Below are positions 23,590 through 30,789 of a stretch of DNA of 64,000 bases, one piece after another (position 1 is the first letter of the stretch; every line of letters begins with the position of its first letter). Under the pieces are notes generated by a model, which saw only the letters and a list, made by a program, of their open reading frames with translations, was not told the DNA's origin and did not search any database. The stretch is from positions 34,586-98,585 of IMG/VR virus record IMGVR_UViG_3300035680_000866. One strand, 5' to 3'. The DNA comes from a virus. A program made the translations under genes and the position numbers.

Positions 23590-23895
23590 TTATTTTATAA
23601 ATTTTAAGATAGTGTCAGCATGTGCTGTTGCCCAACCTAATACTATCATTCCGCCGGCAAACGTATACATCCACCTGTCTTTTAATCTTTCCATGGCAGA
23701 TATTTTTTTAGCCAGTTCCTCGTGCTGCTGGCAACTGGCCTGATACATAGTATCAAGTTTAACTCCTAGTTCATCACGAGTTTTATCTAGACAATCGTGC
23801 ATTTCTTTTACATCGACTTTAAGATTGTCTAATTTTTCATCTAAGTTAGTGACCTTGGTCTCTACTATACCAAGTCGCTCTACTGTTGTTGCCAT
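23590..23895 (-). CDS. Coiled coil with C-terminal membrane segment (101 aa)
   Basis: Heptad-rich residues 5-65 (IVETKVTNLDEKLDNLKVDVKEM...) precede one hydrophobic helix (about 74-91, YTFAGGMIVLGWATAHA) and a charged end FIK. This tail-anchored layout suits a membrane-tethered trimer or dimer. An accessory lysis (spanin- or holin-like) or inner-membrane role is possible; not decided by sequence. Confidence 0.55.
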   Translation of the reverse strand: MATTVERLGIVETKVTNLDEKLDNLKVDVKEMHDCLDKTRDELGVKLDTMYQASCQQHEELAKKISAMERLKDRWMYTFAGGMIVLGWATAHADTILKFIK

Positions 23896-23933
23896 TGAGG
23901 CTCTCCTTAATTTTTAAAACTGAAACTTACTAC

Positions 23934-24359
23934 TTAGTTATTGCCTTGGATTGCCTTGATGATGGTATTTTTAGTGGCGGCGTTTTTTAACTCAAACATG
24001 GCCGTATCCATATTTATAGTTTCTGTCAATTTTTGGATAACGGGGACTCCGTTGACATCGTCGAGTAGTGCGCCAACTTCGTTGTTTCCTTCTATGTAAG
24101 CCCCACTACGATCTGGATAGAATCGGAATGTCCATACCCTGTGTTTGCCCTTGTATTGTGATCCAAATCCTAGATCCTTGATGTCGACTGTTTCCACAGT
24201 TGGACTAGCGTCATAGCTGATAATAGATCTAATCTCAACACATTGTCTCAGTGTTGTAAAGTTTCGATATTGATCGTGTGCTAGAACAGATCCTTGATTG
24301 GGTCTAGCGACTTTAGTGTCTGTAATGTCTACAAGTGTTTGAATTTCGATGGTTTGCAT
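23934..24359 (-). CDS. Conserved T4-like phage protein (141 aa)
   Basis: It begins MQTIEIQTLVDITDTKVARP and has the phrases NFTTLRQCVEIRSII and GKHRVWTFRFYPDRSGAY, characteristic of a short protein often found in T4-like phages of aquatic bacteria. Function unknown. Preceded by two TAAATA-type boxes (CATAAATA, TTAAATA). Confidence 0.6.
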   Translation of the reverse strand: MQTIEIQTLVDITDTKVARPNQGSVLAHDQYRNFTTLRQCVEIRSIISYDASPTVETVDIKDLGFGSQYKGKHRVWTFRFYPDRSGAYIEGNNEVGALLDDVNGVPVIQKLTETINMDTAMFELKNAATKNTIIKAIQGNN

Positions 24360-24392
24360 AAAGTACCTATTTAATTACAGATATTTATGTCA

Positions 24393-24420
24393 AAGAAAAA
24401 GGACGCTAAAAAACGTCCTT
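24393..24420 (-). terminator. Rho-independent terminator
   Basis: AAGGACG-TTTTTTA-CGTCCTT hairpin (24399-24420, allowing a GC extension) followed by a T run on the minus strand; it closes the 24441-24845 gene. Confidence 0.75.
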
Positions 24421-24440
24421 CTCTTATCTAAGTAATTAGA

Positions 24441-24845
24441 TTATAGTGCGTAAGCAACTACGGTAGCATTTGCAAGGTTAACACCCTGGTGTGTACCAGC
24501 GGCAATAACTAGGTCTTCTAGGTGAACAGCGAAAGCTTCGCTGTTTGTACCGTCATATGTGTCAGCACCGTATGCACCGCCGATTGCTGCAACAGCAATA
24601 CGTAGGCCATTACCAGCACCGCCAGTTGCATCACCTGCACCGATAATTTCGATGCTAGCAACTTGTGCAATTGCTTCTAGAGCAACAGCAACTGGGCTGC
24701 GTGGAGCATTTGGGAATCCAACTGGGTCAGAATCGAACATTGCAGATACGTCTGCGCCGAAGTCAATTTGGAAGAACTGTAGTGTTACGCCGTTCTTGTA
24801 AAAAGGTGCTACTACCTTTTCGTTTTTGTTTGTTAATGTTGCCAT
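24441..24845 (-). CDS. Ala/Gly-rich hypothetical virion-like protein (134 aa)
   Basis: MATLTNKNEKVVAPFYKNGVTLQF... Small residues dominate (A, G, V ~45%) with a beta-type pattern and no signal peptide. The RBS AAGGAGA lies 9 nt upstream and there is a dedicated terminator, which suggest high expression, as for a structural or head-decoration protein. No family recognised. Confidence 0.55.
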   Translation of the reverse strand: MATLTNKNEKVVAPFYKNGVTLQFFQIDFGADVSAMFDSDPVGFPNAPRSPVAVALEAIAQVASIEIIGAGDATGGAGNGLRIAVAAIGGAYGADTYDGTNSEAFAVHLEDLVIAAGTHQGVNLANATVVAYAL

Positions 24846-24938
24846 TTTAATGGTCTCCTTAATCGTTTTTGAACTCCCCTATGGAGCTCGTTATGTTTTT
24901 ATTTAGTCTCTTTGAAAAAAATTTACTCAAATGACTGA

Positions 24939-25238
24939 TTAATCGTCATCTTTTAGGTCACCCTCGATAACTTTTAACCCTTTAGCAGTTTCTTTACTAT
25001 CACGTAACTTACGTATACCCCTAGTAAATTTAGTAGGATCACCTGCTTTGATGCTGTTTAAGAGGCGCCGCTCTAACTCATACGCCTGCTCAGGTGGGAA
25101 ATTTTCCTTAATGATTGCTAAAAGATTAATTGCGCTATTAATGACATGAGCAGCTCTACTTTCTACAATAGCTTCGCCGTCTTTCTTAAGCGTAATTGAA
25201 TTTAGTTCTTCTAATAGGCTTTTTGTGGCTCTTTTCAA
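24939..25238 (-). CDS. Hypothetical helical protein, TTG start (99 aa)
   Basis: No ATG fits. The TTG at 25238 is preceded by AAAGGA at 7-nt spacing, giving MKRATKSLLEELNS...; an alternative TTG at 25268 adds 10 residues but lacks an RBS. The product is alpha-helical, with charged ends (FTRGIRKLRDSKETAKG; EGDLKDDD). Unknown function. A TATACT -10-like element lies around 25275. Confidence 0.5.
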   Translation of the reverse strand: MKRATKSLLEELNSITLKKDGEAIVESRAAHVINSAINLLAIIKENFPPEQAYELERRLLNSIKAGDPTKFTRGIRKLRDSKETAKGLKVIEGDLKDDD

Positions 25239-25331
25239 GTTAGTATCCTTTGCAATATTTAGTTTCAAATAAAGTATAATAGATATTTTGGTAAAATACT
25301 ATCTTGTTTTAACTCAGTAGAAACACTAATA

Positions 25332-25339
25332 TATAAATA
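25332..25339 (+). promoter_or_regulatory. T4-type late promoter box TATAAATA (plus strand)
   Basis: Exact match to the T4 late consensus TATAAATA, 18 nt before the leader peptide ATG and ~50 nt before the DUF3563-like gene. The first plus-strand signal of the small plus-strand island. Confidence 0.65.
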
Positions 25340-25356
25340 CAGAGTCAGTAGAAACC

Positions 25357-25392
25357 ATGAGTCTACCCACACTTACAGAGGAAAAAATATGA
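25357..25392 (+). CDS. Possible leader peptide (11 aa)
   Basis: MSLPTLTEEKI, with its stop overlapping the next start as ATGA (25389-25392). No clear RBS. It may couple translation of the following gene, or be chance. Confidence 0.25.
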   Translation: MSLPTLTEEKI

Positions 25393-25565
25393 AAATTATA
25401 TCAGAATTTATGCTAGGACTAATGGAACGTTTAAGTGAGATGTTTCCGGGATCTAGTTATCAAAGCCGCTTAGACGCATATCTAAGCACCAAAGGCATTA
25501 CCGATGCCGCACAGTTGGAAACTTACGTCCGACAATTTAATTCTCAAAAGGAAAACTATCTATGA
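25389..25565 (+). CDS. DUF3563-like small protein (58 aa)
   Basis: MKIISEFMLGLMERLSEMFP..., then SRLDAYLSTKGITDAAQLET, which resembles the DUF3563 core (helix, DAYL, short loop, D-x-x-x-LE-x-x helix), a family best known from Burkholderiales. RBS GAGGAAAA. Function unknown. Translationally coupled to the next ORF by ATGA (25562-25565). Confidence 0.55.
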   Translation: MKIISEFMLGLMERLSEMFPGSSYQSRLDAYLSTKGITDAAQLETYVRQFNSQKENYL

Positions 25566-25684
25566 AAAAATTACTAAACATTCTATACGAAATTGGCCTA
25601 AGCATTGGTCAAGCTCGTGCTGCTTCTGCTATGGTTCGTGCAGGCATGCACAAAGAAGCACAGACATTACTGGCTGGCAAGTAA
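25562..25684 (+). CDS. Small hypothetical protein (40 aa)
   Basis: MKKLLNILYEIGLSIGQARAASAMVRAGMHKEAQTLLAGK: an amphipathic N-terminal helix and a TPR-like second helix. Overlaps the DUF3563-like gene by 4 nt. Function unknown; small host-derived proteins of this type sit beside DUF3563 in some bacteria (impression only). Confidence 0.5.
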   Translation: MKKLLNILYEIGLSIGQARAASAMVRAGMHKEAQTLLAGK

Positions 25685-25705
25685 TATCGTATTTTGTCAG
25701 ATCGC

Positions 25706-25734
25706 TTTACACAGCGTAACAAGATCTATATAAT
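25706..25734 (+). promoter_or_regulatory. Sigma70 promoter with late-box overlap (plus strand)
   Basis: TTTACA (25706-25711), a 17-bp spacer and TATAAT (25729-25734), continuing TATAATAAATAC. A GCAGTA/TACTGC hairpin (25744-25759) follows in the leader. Confidence 0.75.
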
Positions 25735-25790
25735 AAATACTTAGGCAGTAATGATACTGCTTATACAAACATACACACAAGGAGAAAAAT

Positions 25791-26045
25791 ATGTTTTCAG
25801 CATTTGCACCATACTTTACGCTCGAGGCACAGATCGATGCGTTTCAAACTACCAAGCGTGGTTTAACAGATAAGATCATCACTGATCCTACATTGAACAA
25901 AGCGGCACACCAATACATCGATGCTCAGACTACATTTGCCAAGATGTTGTCTAAGAACTTCGCTGATCTTGCCAAGTATTCCGTGGATTCTTTTGCCAAC
26001 AAGGCATTTCCACAGACTAAAGAAAAAGCCACTACTAAGGCTTAA
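25791..26045 (+). CDS. Phasin-like protein (84 aa)
   Basis: MFSAFAPYFTLEAQIDAFQ...AHQYIDAQTTFAKMLSKNFADLAKYSVDSF: an amphipathic all-helical protein resembling the phasin family that coats polyhydroxyalkanoate granules in betaproteobacteria. Short compared with typical phasins (~180 aa). RBS AAGGAGA. If correct it could interact with host storage granules; this is inference from pattern and composition. Confidence 0.45.
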   Translation: MFSAFAPYFTLEAQIDAFQTTKRGLTDKIITDPTLNKAAHQYIDAQTTFAKMLSKNFADLAKYSVDSFANKAFPQTKEKATTKA

Positions 26046-26067
26046 TACACACATACAGGAAAAAAAT

Positions 26068-26337
26068 ATGACAGACTTTAATACACCAAAGCTACCAGAA
26101 GTTAAATTTAATAAGAACGGCTACGAAATCCGTACAGACATTCTAGGCATGGCAAAAAGCCTAGTACAAGAAGATTTCCATGCTAAATTTCAAGGCTGGG
26201 AAATGACTGCTACTCGTGACGAGAAGACTGGTCAGATCGTCAGTACTGTTGCAATGCCGACTTTTCCAGGACTAGACAAAGTTCTTGAAACAGCAGAAAA
26301 AATGTACGCATTTGTCAACGCTGGCGCCAAGAAATAA
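26068..26337 (+). CDS. Small phage protein, parental copy of a duplicated gene (89 aa)
   Basis: [20 protein letters not shown]...; start set by RBS AGGAAAA before ATG 26068. Helix-strand-helix layout (IRTDILGMAKSLVQEDF; GWEMTATRDEKTGQIVSTV; LDKVLETAEKMYAFVNAG). A second copy lies at 30452-30697 with 70 of 81 residues identical and the same downstream terminator region. Function unknown; it shares an operon with the phasin-like gene. Confidence 0.65.
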   Translation: MTDFNTPKLPEVKFNKNGYEIRTDILGMAKSLVQEDFHAKFQGWEMTATRDEKTGQIVSTVAMPTFPGLDKVLETAEKMYAFVNAGAKK

Positions 26338-26385
26338 TTTATAATAATATTAGGGCATAGCCCATAAAATAATATACTAGAAAAT

Positions 26386-26413
26386 AAAAAAGGACCTTCG
26401 GGTCCTTTTTTTA
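26386..26413. terminator. Bidirectional terminator
   Basis: AAGGACC-TTCG-GGTCCTT (26390-26407) with A and T runs on either side. It serves both the plus-strand island and the convergent metallopeptidase gene. Confidence 0.8.
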
Positions 26414-26815
26414 TAGTGGCTTGCTTCTTAGATAGTTAGGATATCGTTTATTGAAGTTACGCATAATAACTCCTGCTATCTCATGTGCTTGATTTTCATG
26501 CGGACTACCTGTTTCACCACTAGTATCCGTTAGCTCACCTTGCTGATCTTGTTTGTAATGAACCAGCTCGTGTGCCACTGTTCTCAGTATGTCAACAGGG
26601 TGACGGTTCTTTAAGGCAACTAACAGCATATTCTCACTCGGCACGTATGCACCAAAGCTGGGCTGCTCGCCTGTATTTAGATCCGGGGCAAACTGCATCT
26701 TAGGCAACTGATCTATTTCAAGGATCTCCATAGCTAGAGGTAGAAACTTTTGAAACATTTCCACAACGTTGGCATTTTCCTCTGCGCCTTCAACAATAAA
26801 CTGACGTGCTCTCAT
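26411..26815 (-). CDS. HExxH metallopeptidase-like protein, possible head-packaged (134 aa)
   Basis: Zinc motif HELVHY at about residues 87-92, with a likely third ligand Glu in ENQAHEIAG about 25 residues later, the gluzincin spacing. N-terminus MRARQFIVE|G has the T4 prohead-protease cleavage pattern (I-x-E|G) and resembles T4 capsid-targeting sequences, suggesting an internal virion protease delivered with DNA. Substrate unknown. The ATG is 5 nt from a TAAATA box. Confidence 0.65.
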   Translation of the reverse strand: MRARQFIVEGAEENANVVEMFQKFLPLAMEILEIDQLPKMQFAPDLNTGEQPSFGAYVPSENMLLVALKNRHPVDILRTVAHELVHYKQDQQGELTDTSGETGSPHENQAHEIAGVIMRNFNKRYPNYLRSKPL

Positions 26816-26820
26816 AGCAG

Positions 26821-26826
26821 TATTTA
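26821..26826 (-). promoter_or_regulatory. Late-type box CTAAATA, leaderless spacing
   Basis: Minus strand CTAAATA, then CTGCT, then ATG (26815). In T4 geometry +1 would be the A of the ATG. Confidence 0.55.
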
Positions 26827-29800
26827 GCGCCGAACAAAATGATAATCACCGTCGGGTCCGTTGTTGCTAAAGATACCCAAACAGTCGAACCCTTGTGTGT
26901 CCATATATGCTATTACATCATCTTTTAACGGGGCACCTTTATTGTATTCTACAACCTGTAGTTCTAGAATAACATGTTTCACTGTGGATAATGTTTCTAC
27001 AGCACCCTTTAGCACATCTAACTCTGCACCTTGTACATCCATTTTAATCATATCTGGGGGAGGAAAGTTTTTAAGGCGGCGTACAGCATCTAGGGTCACT
27101 GTCTTTAGCCTACGACGATGTGTTTCGTTAAAGTAGTTGACTGTTTCGGGATTTACTTCTTCGTTTTCTTTGTAATAACTGTTGCCACCCGGATGTACAT
27201 CATTTTGATAGAAGTCAACTTCTTTGCCACTCTGGTCACTTAGCACACCCATATGATATTGCAAATTACGTTCTTTATATAGGAACTCGCTACTGTCCAT
27301 TGCTTCAAATACAACATACTTTGCTCGATCCCAAATACGTTGTGCTTCGTTAGTCCAGTGCAGAACACATGCACCGATATCGTATATAACCTTTGGTTCA
27401 AACCCTTCATTCTTGAGTTTGGCAAGATAATCTACATGGTTACGAGGAATCAGTCGTTGACTTCCTAACTCCCGTAAACGATCCTGTATGTTAAACGGTG
27501 TTACATCTGGGGCAGCAGTAATGGCATTATCTACATTAAAAGTAAAGCTGCCAGTATGGCTGCATAACACACTGGGATCTGCCCAAATTTTAAATCCTTT
27601 GTCCCGGGCCTTGCGACAGAAATCTACATCTTCTGAAACAGTGTTCCTATGATCGATAGCACTATAATACTTAAATTGTGGATAACCTATTTCACACATA
27701 ACTTCTGCTTTGACTAGAGCACAACCAAATCCACAGCCGGCAATTTCAACTAAAGGTCTACCCTTTAGCTTTTCATACGGCATATTGCTTACTCCGCCAT
27801 TCTGATTGTGTTCATATATTTCTAAAATATGTAATCCAGGTTTACGTTGTATGTATAAACCGCTGACAACATCCTTATCGTGCGATAGCAACTTTGACAG
27901 TGTGTTAGGAGGGAAGCTAATATCACTATCTACACTGAATAGATAATCAAATCCTTTTACTACCCAGTCGGCAATCAAGTTGCGTACCTGATCAATATTG
28001 TATCCGTAAAAATATTGGAACGTTGCTTCGTAGCCCTCGGGGATGATTAAGTCATAGATACTTTTAAAAGTTTCCGGTTCAATATTACGAGCTGTTGGAA
28101 TTGCTATGAGAATCTTTTTTTTAGATGGATTCATTTTTTTAATAATAGATTTAGCTGCTACGTTTTGTTCAATAGCATTTACTTTGTAATCGTTGAGTGG
28201 ATTAACATCATTGTAATTATATACAATATCTTGTAGACATTTAACTTTACTAGGATCAGCATTTTCGATTAGTGCATAGAAAATACTGCCGTCACCGCCT
28301 GCCTTATACCATGCACCTGTGTCATCTTGGAATAGGCTATCGTCTAGACCGTCAATTAACTGTTGTTTAAATGTGCGTAGGTGTGTGTAAGGTAAGATCC
28401 AATTAAAGTGATGATTCCTGTATTCTTTGCTGTTCTTTACGTGCTCGGGATAAGGCTGACTAATCAATGGAATATTATCAACCATTGACCAGCAACTACC
28501 GTAGGTAAATTCTGTTGTGCCGTCATACACATTGTTATAGTAGCTGAACACAGTGTTGTCATTAACTAGACTGTCGTCACCGTCGAGTATCATTACAATA
28601 GCATTGGGATCTTGTAGACTTCTAAATGTATCTATTTGATTTTTTACTGCGCCTACGTTATTTTGATTTTCAATAACTTCAAACTTGGCTCGAATGTGTG
28701 CAGGATAGGCTGACAGTGCAGTGTACAATGCTTCCAGTGTATTATCAGTACTTGCATCGTCTACCAAAATACATCGATAGTTGTCGTAGTCTTGTGTAGC
28801 AATACTGTTGATGCAACGTGCAATATAATTTTTGCAATTGTAGAATGTGCTAACAACCACAATAGGTTGCTCTGTTCCCGGCTTGTAATCTTCTAATTCA
28901 ACTGTATTATGAAACTTGCGATTGTAAATCTTGTGCAGTCTGTGGTTGATTTTGCTAACAGCACGATAGTCACTGCTGCTTAGATAATGTCCTGTCTTTT
29001 TATAAAAATGCTGCTTCCATTGCAGTGCTACACTGTCCCAACCCGCAATGTCTTTAACAATGTTGCAATAGTATTGTTTCTGTTGATGTAGATACGGATT
29101 ACGATATGCTTCTACCGTGGTCTTGACAAACTGTTCAACCTGTGTTGGTACACTGATATCCGGAAACAGTCCATTGGGTTCAATAGCATAGTCAATTAAG
29201 TAACAAGCACCTGCCACTGCAATTTCTTCTAATGCACCAAAGCGGCAAGTTATGATAGGAGTGTTGTAGCATAAACTCTCCATTGATGAAATGCCGTAGG
29301 TTTCCGGAAACGCTGCCGGATACAGCATGAAGTTAGCAGTAGTTAGTATATCGGCAATTTCTTTCTGCGGTATAACACCTGTAAATTCTATACCTTGTGC
29401 TGCTAGCTGCGGATCAGCAGCCATCTCGCGCCAATCTTTTTCTTGTTGATCAGGTTCTGCATTTGTGCTAAATCTATAGTAGCCGCCTATGACTTTTAGT
29501 TTAGCTTCAGGTATATGTCGCTTGACATGTGGCCAGATCATTTTAACCAGCGGAATCATTCCTTTGGTCACTGATGCATTATAAACAAACAAATTCTTAT
29601 CTTTGGCTTTGATATCCACTTCGCGATTATAGATGCGTACACCGTTACGTGTGATGAACATCTTACGCTTTAGTACTTCGAAGTTTCGTCTGCGGCCATG
29701 ATGACAGTTAGTAACATAGGTTAGGTGGAAATCGCTTAGTGTAAAGATGTCTGTAATTCTATCTGCAACAGCAAGCTCTTCGATCAAGTTATCGCCTAGA

Positions 29801-30192
29801 CAGAATGTGTCGTGCATCCACAATACTCGCATTTTAGCTTTACTGATAATCCTGTCGTATAGATTCATAGACATGAATGGTACACTGCGATTATCGTTTA
29901 ATCTCGGATAATCTTTCGGATCAGTGAATGGAATAATTGTGCGACTGCTTATAACAATATCAAACTCGTGATTGTTAGCTAGATCTGTAAGTGGCCTATA
30001 AGTTACTGTGTCGTACTTGCCAGGTACTGCATGATCAATGTTACAGTTATTGAACACTGTAACATCAAATCCAATTTGTGCGAGTTCCCTACTCATTAGG
30101 ATAACAGCACTTTCGCTGCCTCCTAGTCCTTGTTTGAATACCGTAGTTCCGTCGTATGGGATGCCGATAATATCTATAATAGCTAGCTTCAT
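26824..30192 (-). CDS. Four-domain GT4-GT2-GT2-FkbM glycosyl/methyltransferase (1122 aa)
   Basis: Residues ~1-410 form a GT-B glycosyltransferase (GLGGSESAVILMSRELA at the N-terminus, FPETYGISSMESLCYNTPII as the nucleotide-sugar-binding E-x7-E region). Residues ~440-640 form a GT-A GT2 domain (VVVSTFYNCKNYI, LVDDASTDNT, MILDGDDS). Residues ~690-900 form a second GT-A-like domain (ILIAIPTARN, FSVDSDISFPP, EDVDFCRKARDKG). Residues ~930-1122 form an FkbM methyltransferase (VIYDIGACVLHW, MIKMDVQGAELDVLKG). It may build and O-methylate a short glycan on virion fibres or the host surface. Leaderless promoter. Confidence 0.85.
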   Translation of the reverse strand: MKLAIIDIIGIPYDGTTVFKQGLGGSESAVILMSRELAQIGFDVTVFNNCNIDHAVPGKYDTVTYRPLTDLANNHEFDIVISSRTIIPFTDPKDYPRLNDNRSVPFMSMNLYDRIISKAKMRVLWMHDTFCLGDNLIEELAVADRITDIFTLSDFHLTYVTNCHHGRRRNFEVLKRKMFITRNGVRIYNREVDIKAKDKNLFVYNASVTKGMIPLVKMIWPHVKRHIPEAKLKVIGGYYRFSTNAEPDQQEKDWREMAADPQLAAQGIEFTGVIPQKEIADILTTANFMLYPAAFPETYGISSMESLCYNTPIITCRFGALEEIAVAGACYLIDYAIEPNGLFPDISVPTQVEQFVKTTVEAYRNPYLHQQKQYYCNIVKDIAGWDSVALQWKQHFYKKTGHYLSSSDYRAVSKINHRLHKIYNRKFHNTVELEDYKPGTEQPIVVVSTFYNCKNYIARCINSIATQDYDNYRCILVDDASTDNTLEALYTALSAYPAHIRAKFEVIENQNNVGAVKNQIDTFRSLQDPNAIVMILDGDDSLVNDNTVFSYYNNVYDGTTEFTYGSCWSMVDNIPLISQPYPEHVKNSKEYRNHHFNWILPYTHLRTFKQQLIDGLDDSLFQDDTGAWYKAGGDGSIFYALIENADPSKVKCLQDIVYNYNDVNPLNDYKVNAIEQNVAAKSIIKKMNPSKKKILIAIPTARNIEPETFKSIYDLIIPEGYEATFQYFYGYNIDQVRNLIADWVVKGFDYLFSVDSDISFPPNTLSKLLSHDKDVVSGLYIQRKPGLHILEIYEHNQNGGVSNMPYEKLKGRPLVEIAGCGFGCALVKAEVMCEIGYPQFKYYSAIDHRNTVSEDVDFCRKARDKGFKIWADPSVLCSHTGSFTFNVDNAITAAPDVTPFNIQDRLRELGSQRLIPRNHVDYLAKLKNEGFEPKVIYDIGACVLHWTNEAQRIWDRAKYVVFEAMDSSEFLYKERNLQYHMGVLSDQSGKEVDFYQNDVHPGGNSYYKENEEVNPETVNYFNETHRRRLKTVTLDAVRRLKNFPPPDMIKMDVQGAELDVLKGAVETLSTVKHVILELQVVEYNKGAPLKDDVIAYMDTQGFDCLGIFSNNGPDGDYHFVRR

Positions 30193-30199
30193 GCTATTA

Positions 30200-30227
30200 A
30201 TTATACAGTATATCTTAGTAGGGTCAA
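30200..30227 (-). promoter_or_regulatory. Sigma70 promoter giving a leaderless transcript
   Basis: TTGACC (30222-30227), a 16-bp spacer and TATAAT (30200-30205); 7 nt (TAATAGC) to the ATG at 30192. Confidence 0.75.
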
Positions 30228-30314
30228 TGATATTGATTTTTACTCATTGATCGGATAATGCTCGTGAAATTAATCTTTTAATAATCTAGGTAAGACTCTG
30301 TCAGTGCTGTAAAG

Positions 30315-30441
30315 TTAAGAAGTTTGGAAAGGACCTGCAGGTGCCGTGAAGTTAGCAGTGTAACGTGCTACACCATTGGTAATTCTGAAGTCACTAATGT
30401 ATCCGTTCAAATAATCACCAGCCTGGCCTCCAAAGTTTTGA
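30315..30441 (-). pseudogene. Remnant of a LamG fibre gene 3' end
   Basis: About 41 codons read [20 protein letters not shown]...[12 protein letters not shown]..., stop at 30315. This matches the C-terminus of the 1526-aa LamG protein next door ([20 protein letters not shown]). No start or upstream domain; it abuts the opposite-strand gene copy at about 30442. Confidence 0.75.
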
Positions 30442-30451
30442 AACCCCAAAA

Positions 30452-30697
30452 TTGCCAGAAGTTAAATTCAACAAAAACGGATACGAAATCCGTACAGATA
30501 TCCTAGATATGGCAAAGGGACTAGTAAGCGAAGAATTTCATTCCAAATTTCAAGGTTGGGAAATGACTGCTACTCGTGACGAGAAGACTGGTCAGATCGT
30601 TACCAAAGTTGGTATGCCAGAGTTTCCAGGACTTGAAAAAGTTCTTGAGACAGCGGAAAAAATGTATAGTTTTGTCAATGCTGGTGCTAAGAAATAA
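30452..30697 (+). pseudogene. 5'-truncated second copy of the 26068-26337 gene
   Basis: The homology begins exactly at codon LPEV and continues through the stop and the downstream region (AGGGCATAGCCC and terminator). The first 8 codons, RBS and promoter are missing, replaced by the LamG remnant. The frame is still open, with 11 conservative or mild changes in 81, so the copy is recent or was under selection until recently. A TTG at 30452 could serve as start, but there is no RBS. Confidence 0.75.
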
Positions 30698-30748
30698 TTT
30701 TATAATAATAATATTAGGGCATAGCCCAAACATAATATAGTAAGTAAT

Positions 30749-30775
30749 GAAAAAGGACCCGAAGGTCCTTTTTCT
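30749..30775. terminator. Bidirectional terminator (duplicated copy)
   Basis: AAGGACC-CGAA-GGTCCTT (30753-30770) with flanking A and T runs; homologous to the one at 26390-26407. Confidence 0.8.
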
Positions 30776-30789
30776 ATAGTATTTCGCTG

